In this document: in pieces, positions 45,209 to 57,175 of the stretch | How positions within the stretch are numbered: position 1 is the stretch's first letter | How the letters are laid out: each line of letters opens with the position of its first letter | DNA from: Impatiens glandulifera | Lineage: Eukaryota; Streptophyta; Magnoliopsida; Ericales; Balsaminaceae | Direction: 5' to 3' | Length of the DNA stretch: 64,000 bases | NCBI RefSeq assembly: GCF_907164915.1 | Contig: NC_061862.1 | Span: forward strand, 127,047,641 to 127,111,640 | The notes under the pieces: generated by a model | Seen by the model: the letters and a program-made list of their open reading frames with translations, nothing else | Told to the model about the DNA's origin: nothing | Database searches by the model: none | Program-made: the position numbers and the translations under genes

Positions 45209-48200
45209 ATGACTAGTACACGCCCGTCTAGTGTTGTTACTCGGGCAAGGGGCGTCCTTCAAGTCCTCCCTAATGATCCTAAGAAGGTGTTGAATGGGCC
45301 GTCGACAAGCAACAAGGCTAGGTCTGATAGACGACCTCGCAGATCTATTAACAATCCTAGGAAGCAGAATCAGATATCATGGATGAAATTCTAAAAAATG
45401 GAAAAGATGCGCCTATTGATTCTATGTCAAATACATCATCGGGTATGTATTCTTTTCCACATGCTGATGAATTATATGAGAATAGTTCTATTGAGGATTT
45501 ATACTGTAATGATATGCATGTTCATAATAAAATGATAAGATTGAATTGATAGGAAAAGATAGTATTGCATATAAAAATGATAGGACTTTAATTCCAGAAA
45601 TATCTGTTGTTATTGGAATTGCTACACAAAATGGACCGTTAGGGTCTCTAGTTGGTACCCTAGACCTGACCAGTCATTCTGTTGGGAAATTGGATTTGAA
45701 ATCTTGTCTGGATGAAACTGATGACAATCGGGTTGTTTGTGCTGAAAATTTGGTCCCAAAGTTGGAAATAATCTGTCAAAAGGCTCTAAGGTAATGCAGA
45801 AAAATGGCATAAATTGTACAGGTTTATCGGATCCTATTGAAAGCTCAATGTTGGGGTCTGTTTCTGCATCGGGTGAAAACATTAAGCTGAGATCTATGTC
45901 TGTTTTGAATGATCCTACTGAAGTTGATATTGGGGTTCCTATTGAGGTAAATATGATAGGACTGGATAAGAGTGTTGGTCGAGAATCAGTAGGTTCAAAG
46001 AATATTACAAGGTTGGGATTAGTTTCAGAAACAGGAAAACATGACAGTTTGCGTTATTCAGTTGCAGAAAAAGATCAGAAAACAGAGTTTACCGGTCCTA
46101 CTGGAGAGGATGCTGAACTGGGCAAAATGGGTCATATTGAAATTGCCTCTACAGAGTTGGAGATATCAGCAATTGAAATTGCCTCTATTGAAATTTCCAT
46201 TGGGTCCAAAGAGGGACATAATTTTAGAATCTTGTTCTGCAATGGGAAATATTACAAAATTGAAAATTTTGGGTTCCATTGATGATGAGAATGCTAACTC
46301 TACCTGCTCTACTAAGGATCAGATGGAAAATTAGACAACCAAACTATGAACTAGGCTAGAAAAAGGTTGGACAGAAGACACTAATTGCGCCCAGGATTCT
46401 GAAATTGAGGCTAAAATTGCAGGATCTTCTAAACAACCTACACATCTAGCTAAAACTGTTGAAGGACATAGTCTAACAGAATCTGGAAACACTAAAAAAA
46501 TTGGATCTGAGTTGGAGCTGGTCATGGAAATAAATTCAGCTAGATTAGAAAAGCTTAATAAAATAGATCTAAGGGATGATGAACTGAACTTGATTGGTAT
46601 AGTCAATGGTGAAAGCTTGGCTGTGAATTATATTGATTCGTTGGTTGATGGCACCATGAATGACAATCTGTTTGAAAATCTGGGTCTGGGTATGAATCTC
46701 ATAGAAGCTACAAATAAGTTGGGTCATAATATAAGTCAAGGTATAAGAGGTGAAGAATGTATGAAATCGGAAGAATTAGCCAACGGTTTTTGCTTGGCTG
46801 AGTTTGATAAGGGGTTAGCCAATTGTTTTTGCTTAGCTGGGTTTGAAAAAGATAATTTGGTTGCTCACATAAGCCCTGGTGCTACTTAAGTTTCTAGACA
46901 TACAATTGTTGCATCTTCCAGTCTTAATCGACATGATGATAACTCTACAATCAAAGCTATGAGCCACCAGTCGAATCAAAAGAACCAAAACATGGATGTT
47001 AATTTGGAATCAGACGATAGCACCGACTATGATGAGACAATAATATGTGACCTTGAATATCATAAGTCCATGAAGAAGATGTCAACATCAAAGATCAAAC
47101 CAAAAACAAAGGGGCATAGTTCTTCCAAAACAAGTGCTGAAATTGAAAGGATTGGTCAAGTAATAGGATCGAATAATTCTAAAATAACTAAGAAGGGTAA
47201 GAATGGGTCGAAAATCAAAGAAATGAAAAATATGAAGGCAAATAACTCAAGTTCCAAGAAAAATACTGAAGTAAATCCCAAGGAAACTATGACACCCGAG
47301 GCTAACACTAAGATATTGAACATGGATGCGTTTTCTCCACTCGTTAATTTGGATCCTGAAATTCCATTTGATAACATTCAAAAGAGGAAAACTAGCACAC
47401 AAGAGAATAGTACCGAAGGGGATATTCTAAAGAAGATTGGAACAATTAAAGGTAACGGTTTTGTGGGAAATACAAGGGTTAGATGGGCCGAAAAGAACAA
47501 ACAAGTCAGGAAAGATAGAAACCCTGAAATAGTCATCTACTCAGCTCCTCTTACTGCTGCAATTCCTAATAAAGAAAATACTCAGGCTGATAATAAGGAT
47601 CCTACTGCTTGTCCAACGTGGTTAATGAGGAAAAACGAAATATCAAATTTGGCAGGACTAAGAAACCAGATGAAGAAGCTATTTTACCAAGTTAATAAAC
47701 AAGAGATTACGATGCCCCACGAAAGAAATGATCAATTGAATGCTCATTTCAACAGTCATTATCTAAAGAATTGGAATCTCTTCAACAAAGACCAATATGA
47801 TGAAGTGATCAAGTGGACGGTTGACGCCATGAAGGAAATTTCTAAATGTAATAAAACAAAGGTGTATACAATCATGAGCAACCCAAATAAAACCTGGCAA
47901 GAAGGAAAGGTGTGGAATGGAAATGCCATGAACGATCCAAAAATGGGAAAATTCAAGATAGACACCTTATACCCAAAGGTAATTACACTTGATCATCTGC
48001 ACCGGTTTGAGCTCTCACCAGAAATTGAAGAAAAATGCGTAAATGCATGGGAGTTTGTCATAGTTGGTCACTTTATGGGCAACATGAAGACACCCTTTGT
48101 TGAGGTTAAAAGAACGTTGATGGGTCAGTGGGAATCCTCTAGTCAGGAGAGGATCACAATCAATGATCACGGATTCTATTTTCTATCCTTCAGGAATGGA

Positions 48201-49690
48201 AGCGAAATAAAGCCAATCATAGAGAACGAATATACCTTTATCAAAGGAAAAAGATTCAAGTTGTACAAGTGGAGAGAGGAACTTAATACTAATCATAGAC
48301 CACCTGAACTTGAACAAATCTGGATGAATCTCAAGAATGTTCCACCACACCTGTGCAACCCAATAGGCCTGGCCTATATTTCAAGTATTATAGGCAAACC
48401 ACTTATGTTTGACCCAACAATGGAAGGCTACGAGCGTGCATCTGTGACCAGAGTTAGTGTCGAAATCCATCCAAGTACAATACCAATGGAAACCAAATCG
48501 ATGTATATGGTGTAGCACTTTCACACACACTACGAATAAATGTCCAGTCAATAATAATCTAAAATTGAAGGCCAATAACAATGCTTAGGAAGGCGGTATA
48601 AATGACTCTAACCAGGCTCAGGTTGAGAGAAATGTGAACATGTATGAACTTAACATCAATGAACACACTGATAATGATAGGATGGACAACCAAAAGCAAG
48701 AACATATAAGGATAAGGAAGAAGATAGGAAAAAGAATGAAGTGGGTAAGGGTACAAGTTGACCCTGCTAACGCTGATCCTATCGGTCATGTTCAGGGTAC
48801 CAGTCCTAGGGATTTTGTTTTCTCAAGAATAGGTCATGTTTAAAACGTCGATCATGGTCAGGATATTGGTCTTGATAAAGCTAGACATAGCCACACCAGT
48901 CTTAGAGCTTCTCATAATACTACCGTACCTAGCCATATTGACCATGTTAAGACTGGTCCTGGACTTGTTAATCCAGATACTACTCATGCTATCGGACTGG
49001 CTACTACCAGTCCTGATGAAAAATGTTCTGGTTCTAAAGTTTCTGAAATTCAAAGATCCATAGGACGGGGAATACTTGGCCCATATGAAACAAGCAAAAT
49101 TGGGTTTGACGGCACTCCAATAGGTCGTGAGTCCACTCTTCACAATTCTAGGAATGCAAGTAGGAACCAAAAAAACAATATCATCAGAATTTGAAATGAC
49201 CCGATCCATGGGCTTAGAGCCACCTTTCGAGATAATGAACAAGAAAATCCTGGAAAAAAAATATTGAAAAACCAACAAGCAATAAAGAAGCTCTTGAGAA
49301 TGAACTGGAAAATCTTGGGTTTTGTGAAATTAAAAGATCATGTGCAAAATAAGACAATTTGGTCTTGAATAAGGCAGTGAGCCTTGGTTCTGAAGTAGGG
49401 CGAATTAAAATTGATAATAGACATGAATCAAGTAGTAAAGATGTTCAAAGTCAGAAAAGACCTACTAAAGAAGAATAAGCTGAAAAGAGAAGACAGAGTA
49501 GAAAGATCCTGGATCCAGAAGTCACGACTCTATAACGGGAGAAGATGAGATCTATGTGAGACAACCCCCACTCAATGTGAATAGTATTCCATGTAATCAA
49601 GCTGTAGTCATTGAGGATAGCGACACAAGTGATGCTTACGATTTCTCTGATGAAAAGGTCCAGGAAATTCTAGAAAGTCAGGAACCCAAC
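45209..49690 (+). pseudogene. LINE ORF1 (DUF4283-type nucleic-acid binding protein)
   Basis: The probable start ATG at 45,209 reads MTSTRPSSVVTRARGVLQVL. A long, low-complexity Ser/Glu/Asn-rich region follows in several frames (45,546-46,890). The best part is 46,959-48,515 (518 aa). From about residue 365, NAWEFVIVGHFMGNMKTPFV, ITINDHGFYFLSFRNGSEIK, LYKWREELN, then EQIWMNLKNVPPHLCNPIGL and YISSIIGKPLMFDPTMEGYE match the order of DUF4283, an RNA-binding fold in plant LINE ORF1. The usual zinc knuckle after it is not found; a stop at 48,513 and broken frames follow. About 1,500 codons in all is unusually long for ORF1. Confidence 0.75.
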
Positions 49691-49704
49691 ACTTATATAC
49701 ATTC

Positions 49705-52700
49705 ATGAATATAGTGACATAGAACATAAGGGGACTCAATGACCCTCTGAAATGCAAAGAAATTAGGTGAATCATTGAGAACAAGAAGATCACTATTATG
49801 GGTATTCTTGAGACAAAAGTCAAAAGTCGGAACGTTGAGAAGGTTATCAAGATGTGTATTGATAGCAGCTGGGAAATCATTCACAACTCAAATGAAAAAA
49901 CGAGCAGAATCTGGGTTATCTGGGATAATAAAGTTGCTGAGGTCAGGGCTCTCTTTTTGAATGATCAAGCAATCCTGGTGGAGGTTAAAGACAGAATCAC
50001 ATGAATCTTGTTTAATCTTGCTATTGTCTATGCTAGAAACTCAAGCACTGACAAAATACTCCTCCGGAATTGTCTTAGAAACTGGATCGGTATTGATAAA
50101 TCTTGGGTTGTCCTTGGTGATTACAACGTAACCAGAAACGAATCTGATCGTAGCCCAGAATCTGAAATAACTTGGGATATGATTGACTTTAATGACTGTA
50201 TCAGAGATATGGGTTGTATCGAGCCTACAAATTTTGGGAATTTCTTCACTTGGTCTTTTACGAGAGGGAATGAGCAAATTAGAAGAAGTAGAATTGACAG
50301 ATGTCTGGTAAGTGAGAACTAGATTAACCAATTTCTGAGAAGTCAACTTCATGTTCTGAATTTGGGTATATCTGATCACTGCTCGATTAAATTGTTTTGG
50401 GAAAAGGATGAAAGGTTCAAAAGGCCCTTTAAAATTTTCAATTTATGGATGGAAAACAACAAATTCAAGGGTATTCTCGAAAGCGTATGGTCTACAGATG
50501 TTAGAGGATCCAACATGTATAGGGTTTTTGAGAAACTTAAACTCTTGAAGAATCATCTTCAAAGCTTTAATAAGAAGAAGTTTAGCAATATTTCCAATAG
50601 AGTTCTGGCTGCTAGAGAAGAATTGGAAGAAGTTTAAAAAAGGTTAATAAGGGATGATAATGATGAACAACTCAATGAAACAGAAAATGATGCGCTTGAA
50701 AAGTTTATGAAGCTGAGTCTTCTTAAAGAGAATTTTATTAGACAGAAATCAAGACAGAGCTGGCTCTCATTCGGTGACAAAAATACAGCTTTCTTCTACA
50801 GAAAATGCAAGGCTAGAACCATGAGAAACAATGTATACAAGCTGAAAAATAATGATGGTGAATATGTTCAGGGTCAAAAGGGTGTACAAGATTTGGCTAT
50901 CGATTTCTATAAGCAGCTTATGGGTACAAGAAAACAGCATCAAAGTCACCTGAATACCTTGTATCAAATTATTGATAGGAAAATTTCTGCAAAAGATAGT
51001 CGTGAGTTGATAAGGGTGGTCACGAGGGTTGAGGTTAAAGAAACTCAGTTTAGTATTGATGGGAATAAAAGCCCGAGTCCTGATGGGTTTAATGCATAGT
51101 TCTTTAAAGAAAATTAGTCGGTTGTGGCTAAAGATGTTACTGATGGGGTTCTGGAGTTTTTCAAGAACAGGAAGATGTTAAAGCAATGGAATACAGCGGT
51201 CCTAACCTTGATCCCCAAAGCTGCGGTACCCGAAAGTACAAGATTTCAGATCAATTTCCTGTTGCAATGTGATTTATAAAATAATTTCAAAAATCATTTC
51301 TAAACGATTTAAAAATGTCATTGGAAAAATTATAAATCTTAACAAATCTGTATTCATCCCCGGTAGGACAATCTCTCATAATATTATTCTCATGCATAAC
51401 CTTTTAAAAGGCTACGGTAATAAGAAAATATTCCCGAGAGTGGCTTTCAAAATAAATATCAAGAAAGCTTTCGACTCTATTAGATGGGAAGTCATTCGAG
51501 ACTTTCTGGTTGTATCTGCTTTTCCTATGATTTTTATTGATTGGATTATGTAGTGTGTTTCATCATCCTGCTTTGTTGTTAGTATCAATGGATTCCACGG
51601 AGGCTATTTCAAGGGTGAAAACGGGGTAAGGCAAGGGGACCCCCTCTCTTCTTACCTTTTCGTAGCTATCATGGCGATCTTTGAGAGCATCTCCGCAATG
51701 TTCCGAAAGAATCGTCCATACATCTTTCACTCATTCTGTGAGGTAGAGGAGGTAACCCATTTATGCTTTGCTGACGATTTGTTCATTCTAGCGCACACAG
51801 ACATTGATTCTATTAAAACTATTAGGGCTGCACTAACATTCTTTTCTGAGGTTACAGGTTTAACTATTATTGAAAGCAAAAAGTGTGGCATTTTATGGAG
51901 GCGTGAATGACGAAACGAAGAAGGACATCTTCAACATCATGGGCATCAAGGAAGGCAATTTTCCCGTAAGGTACTTAGGAATTCCGTTAACCATGAAGAA
52001 GATCGAGATCTCACACTACAAGCCGCTGATTGAAAAGATAAAAAAACACGATATTTGGCTGGGCAGCGAAAAAACATTCTTATGTAGGGAGGATCGAACC
52101 TATCAAAACTGTGGTCATGGGAATAGTTGGCTACTGGGCACAGAAAATGGTCATTCCGAAGAAGGTAATGAAGGAGCTCGATACACTAATGAAGAACTTT
52201 ATCTGGGGCAGTAGCGGAAGAGGAGGAAAAAAGTCAAATGGACCGCTCTCTGCAAATCGAAGGACGAGGGAGGCATCGGCTTGAAGAACTGTATCGAGTG
52301 AAACAAGGCTCTCACCTTCAAGCATCTGTGAGTTTTAGAGCGCAATCAAGAGTCACTATGGATATAATGGGTGCATACGAGGTTTATGAAATACGAAACC
52401 AGCATCTGGACCTGTAAAATTCATGAAGGTATGAGCTGGTCTCTAAAAAAGATTCTTAAACTAAGAAGCGATATTGCAGATCTTTATGACATCCGCTAGG
52501 GGACGGGAAATGCACTCTATTCTGGCACGACCCCTAGTTCGAAAACCAGCCTATCATCCACAATGAGGAGTTTCAAAATACCCGCATCAGAAGGGACTGC
52601 ACCTAAGCGAAAATTAGAGACATTAAAGACGGGAATCGGGACTCACTCCTGAGAAGAAATCCAGAAGGACAGGGGATACTTGATCATATAAGTAACATAC

Positions 52701-53271
52701 AACTACACGACAAACCGGATATTCATGAATGGAAAGCTGAGGACAATGAGAAGCTGGTATCGAAGAAATATGGGAGATAACCTGGGAAAAAACATAGAAA
52801 GTAGAATGGGCTCCTCTTGTATGATCAACGAAAAGTATCCCTATATACCAGTTCATCATATGGCTCGCCTTCTAGGAAAGACTCAACACTCGTGATCGTA
52901 TCAGCAAGTATATGAGCATCCCGGACACGAAATGTCTTTTATGTAGAGGAAATGAAGAAAGCATAGATCACCTATTCGGGAACTGCTGTATTATTTTAGA
53001 GCTTTGGGATAAATTCTATAAAAGCCTGGAGCTGATTAGTTTCCCGAGCGAATGGAATGAAATCAAAGATGCAGCACTACTCAAAGCCAAGGGAAATAGA
53101 TTTGCAACAAGCGTGTTCAAGTGCGGCTTTGGAGCAGTGGTGTATAACATTTGGCAAGAACAGAATGCAAGGGTATATGACAGAACCCGCAGGAGCGTTG
53201 AAGAGTTATGGAAAGATATTTATCGGATTACAGTGCTCTCGCAGGAACGTGGACAAGAATTCCAAGCATAG
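49705..53271 (+). pseudogene. LINE ORF2: endonuclease, reverse transcriptase
   Basis: Starts MNIVT-stop-NIRGLNDPLK at 49,705 (the conserved Trp is TAG). Endonuclease landmarks: ILETKVKSRNVEKV, WVVLGDYNVTRNESD, RRSRIDRCLVS and GISDHCSIKL. RT: NKSPSPDGFNA, LTLIPKAAVPEST, IPGRTISHNIILMHNLLKGY, FKINIKKAFDSIRWEVI, VRQGDPLSSYLF and HLCFADDLFILAH (catalytic FADD). C-terminal zinc domain: CLLCRGNEESIDHLFGNC and YNIWQEQNARVYDRT, ending at 53,271. Several stops and frame changes, e.g. 50,635, 51,097 and 51,551. Nicks DNA and copies its RNA at the target in intact elements. Confidence 0.9.
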
Positions 53272-53519
53272 AGCAGAACTGGAATATCTGTAGGAACTGT
53301 AATTTACCGTTTTTTAAACTCACTAGATTTGAAAGCATTGTAATTAGATAATTCATTTACGTTTTTATCTTTTCAGCTTTTATTTAGAATGTTATGACTT
53401 CAAAATCATTCTAAGCCTGTCTAGAATGATCTCTTAAACTCGTGGTTTTTTTCCCATATTTGGGAGTTTATAATGAAATGACGCTAAGTCGTTTTTCCAA
53501 AAAAAAATATATTTAATTG

Positions 53520-53873
53520 TTCTGTTCACTTTAGGTGAAAACTAATATATTATTTCATCAATAAAAGTTTATTGTGTCAAATTAAGCAACTCTAATTCCA
53601 ATTTCACAACATTAATTCTACTGTAAAAAAAAACAAACAAAAATAAAAATTAATTTTCCCTAATTTCACTGTCAAACAAAACAAAAAACAACTAATTTTA
53701 CTATAAAATAAAACAAAACAAAACAAAATAAAATAAAACAAAAGCTACTTTCCTTAATTACATGTACAACCCTCGTTCCAAAATCGAGCCAAGCTAAACC
53801 GACAACGAAAATAATATAAATCATTTCAAACCTAGACAGGCAGTGGAGTTTGGCCAAGCTAAGCCCACCACCG
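53520..53873. other. Flank between LINE and TE-E
   Basis: A-rich with AAACAAAACAAAATAAAATA-type simple sequence (53,625-53,745). 53,793-53,860, AATAATATAAATCATTTCAA plus CAGTGGAGTTTGG, is repeated after TE-E at 59,054-59,112. Confidence 0.6.
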
Positions 53874-54206
53874 TGTAGAAGAAATAGTCATTATTATGTT
53901 AGTTAATTGTGTTTAATATTAGTTAACTTGAGTTAACTAATTGTATTATTTGTTAATAGAAGTTACAACAATATATTGGTTAGGTAGTGTCAGTTATAAA
54001 GTTTATGACATATTTTGTATTTAAAATAGTTCAGATACCTCTTTAGCACAGTTGGGAGTTTTTTGTACCTATAATGGATTTGTGGCTATATAAATAGATA
54101 ATAAAATCACAAATCCTTTACGGGTTTTTCTCTCAATATCTCTTGTTCTTATTCTCCAATCCCTCTCTATAACTGTTCATAGCTTTGCTAATTCTTGAAG
54201 TCTAGA
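53874..54206 (+). mobile_element. TE-E 5' LTR
   Basis: TGTAGAAGAAATAGTCATTA to CTTGAAGTCTAGA, directly followed by the primer binding site. TATA box CTATATAAATAG at 54,086-54,097. The LTR does not end in CA, and the exact last base is fixed only by comparison of the two copies. Confidence 0.9.
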
Positions 54207-54220
54207 TGGTATCAGAGCCA
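54207..54220 (+). promoter_or_regulatory. TE-E primer binding site
   Basis: TGGTATCAGAGCCA is a perfect complement of the 3' end of plant initiator Met-tRNA, immediately after the LTR. Confidence 0.95.
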
Positions 54221-54262
54221 TTTTTGATCTAATGCTGAGCATAATCGGAGATCGACGTTAAT

Positions 54263-55320
54263 ATGGTTAATTTCAGAGACGAAACTAGCAGCGGAAGTCC
54301 TAACCATAACTATGGTACAAATCCTTTTCCTATGGTCAATCAACCTCAAGTTACTCATCAACAACCAGTTTCAGTCAAAAGAAAGTATAACAATGATCCG
54401 TTAGTGATTCATCCAGCAGATCATCCAGGTTTTACTCTAACTACATCGGTTTTAACTAGAGAAACCTATTTTGGTTGGTGTTTGAGTATTCAACTTGCTT
54501 TATCGGCTAAGATTAAAATTGGATTTATTGATGGAACGTTTCCGAGGCCAATTGATCAAGAAGATGGAAGACAGTGGGGAATTGTTGACTCAATGGTTCG
54601 AGCGTGGATAATGAACACCATAGATATTACACTACAAAGAAGGTTTCAATCGACTAAGACCAGCGTGATCTGTGGTTGGAAGTGAAGTCTAGATATGAAA
54701 GAAATAACGGTTCAAGAATATATTATTTGCAGAAGGACATTGTTATTTTACTGCAAAGAGGAAATAATATAGAGGAATACTACTCTAAGGTTAGACTTCT
54801 TTGGGATGAAATGTTTAGTTTGAAGCCACTAAGGAGATGCAGGTGTGGAGGAACTAAAACCGATTGTGATGGATGTTTTCTTGAAGCTGAAATGCTTCAA
54901 GACGACGAAGAAAACATGTTGTTACAATTATTGATGAGACTTAATGATCATTATGATTATGTCAAAGACCAGATTCTAATGCAAGAACCGTGGCCAGATG
55001 TGTATAAAGAATTTACAATGATGCAGAATGTGGAAATGAAGAATTATTCTAGAAGTGTTCAACAAGATAGCTCTATGTACGTCAGGAAAGGAAATGATAG
55101 GAGGAACTATCTAGAAAAATCTAAGTCCAAGAACTCATTATGCAAACAGTGTGGAGGAAAAGGTTATCTCAAAAAAAATTGTTTCAAACTAGTTGGTTAC
55201 CCGGACTGGTGGAAACAACCAAAAGAAAGAAAGAATGAAACCAGAGAAAGAGAGTCAATGCTGCTAACAATGTATCTGATCAAGATGTCTATGCTCATGC
55301 AACAATTGAAGAGTACATGA
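54263..55320 (+). pseudogene. TE-E gag
   Basis: MVNFRDETSSGS at 54,263, then NNDPLVIHPADHPGFTLTTS, YFGWCLSIQLALSAKIKIGF and FIDGTFPRP, the N-terminal copia gag domain. A frameshift at about 54,675 joins the second part: SRYERNNGSRIYYLQKDI, IEEYYSKVRLLWDEMFSL and LLMRLNDHYDYVKDQIL. The zinc knuckle is CKQCGGKGYLKKNC followed by FKLVGYPDWW: the His of CCHC is Tyr, so zinc binding is lost. Would form the particle in an active copy. Confidence 0.9.
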
Positions 55321-57047
55321 TGTATAAAGAATTTCTCAAAAGCATGAGAGATGTGAAAGGAAAGCAGGTTGCTGGAGCATCTTTAAGCGACACATCTGCA
55401 GGTAAGTCTTCTAATCTTAACACACATGAAAGTTTTCATACGTTTTTGTTTGAACTTAACATGAGTAGTAATAACTCAATAGAAGATAAACATAAATGGC
55501 TAATTGACTCAGGAGCATCTTGTCATGTGTGTAATGATAAAAATCTAATGAATAATGTTAGAAAACTAGAAAAACCTAGACTAATGTACTTGGAAGATGG
55601 ATCTTGCAAATCAATAGATGAAATAGGGTCAGTTAGAATTTCCAATAGAATAATACTTAATGAAGTCTTATTTGCACCATATTTTAAGTATAACCTTATT
55701 TCTACTGCCAAACTTGTTGATGAGAACAAAACAGATTGTATTTTTTCAAATTCAATATGTGTTTTGCAGGACCATAAGCTTTCATCGGTTGTTGAATTTT
55801 GAAAGAGGATAGGGAATCTTTATTTCGTCCCGGATGATAAATTTACCAATGACATATCTGATGAAATTTCCTTTAACTCTCAAAACAATATTTCTGATTG
55901 TAGTTTGAATGAACAATTTAGTAATAATGTTGATGTTGATTCTTATATTCTTCATAAAAGATTAGGACATCCTTCGGATGGAACGATTAAAACTGTTTTT
56001 CCAAAATATGTTGTTAACAATAAACATTGTTTCACATGTCCATTGTCTAAATCACACAGACTGCCTTTCACACATAGCACTACTAAAACAAATAAATTTT
56101 TTAAATTAATTCATGTTGATTTGTGGGGGGCTTATAGAGAAGAATCAATTATAGATTGTTCATTTATGCTCACAATTGTTGATGACTATTCTAGGTGTAC
56201 TTGGATTTATTTAATGTTTGACAAAACACTTGTCTTTGAGAAAATACAGCAATTTTTTACACTTGTTAAAAATCAATATGAAACTACAGTCAAAATTATT
56301 AGAACTGATAATGGAACAGAATTTATAAATAATAGGTGTTCTAATTTGTTCAAATATCTTGATATAATTCATCAAACAACATGTGCATACACTCTACAAC
56401 AAAATGGAGTTGTAGAAAGAAAGCATAGACATTTAGTTCAAGTAGCTAGATCTAATATGATTGATTATAATATGCCTTCCAAATTTTGGCCATATTCATT
56501 GCTCACAGCAACATACTTGATTAATCGTACACCAATGAAAAGACATGATTGGAAATCTACAATTTATATGCTTAATAAATCTAATCCATATTATAATATT
56601 CTTAGAATTTTTAGATGCTTATGCTATGTTACAAATGTTTTGTCTCAAAAATCAAAATTCACACATAGAGGAAAGAAGTGTGTCTTTATTGGATATCCCA
56701 TGAATAAAAAAGGATATAATGTATATGAATTAGAAATTGGAATTATAATTGTTTCTAGAGATGTGATCTTCCATGAGGAAATATTTCCATTCATGAAAGA
56801 TAATAATTCATCAGATTCTATTAAAAAGAAATTTATTAATTATTCATCTTTTTTCTATGATGAAATTGAAGATGTAAGCATAGAAGAGCATCAAAAAAAT
56901 GATATCATTGAACCTTCTGCTGACATTCAAACTAAAAATATTCCACTTGAAATTTTTGATGAAATTCAATTTGCAAAATCTTTGCCATCTGATAAACCAG
57001 AGAGTTCATTAAGAAGAAGTTCTAGGACTTCACATGCACCATCCTGA
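55321..57047 (+). pseudogene. TE-E protease and integrase
   Basis: The protease motif WLIDSGASCHVCND near 55,500 is intact (DSG). One in-frame TGA at 55,800 (expected Trp) interrupts before the integrase. The integrase then reads on open: HKRLGHPSDGTIKT ... CFTCPLSKSHR (HHCC), HVDLWGAYREES (Asp), RTDNGTEFINN (Asp) and QQNGVVERKHR (Glu), all catalytic residues present. It ends in a chromodomain-free acidic tail, SSLRRSSRTSHAPS, at 57,047 followed by a frame disturbance. Confidence 0.9.
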
Positions 57048-57175
57048 ATGCAGGATTATACTAATCATGCTGAAGTATTGAAAAAAATATTAAAAATTTA
57101 TTACCTACAATATTTCCTTTCATTACAGTATGTAATGATCTAGATTATACATATTTTTTAGGAAATATTAATTAA

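Larger units (their letters stand above)
44421..53508 (+). mobile_element. Near full-length LINE
   Basis: GC-richer 5' UTR, ORF1 with a DUF4283-like domain, ORF2 with endonuclease, RT and C-terminal zinc domain, 3' UTR and a short A tail (53,499-53,507). The flanks ATATTTAACTG (44,410-44,420) and ATATTTAATTG (53,509-53,519) are a likely 11-bp target duplication with one change. Both ORFs contain stops and frameshifts, so it is inactive but fairly recent compared with the relic at 34-36.6 kb. A truncated relative lies at 37.8-38.9 kb on the other strand. Confidence 0.85.
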
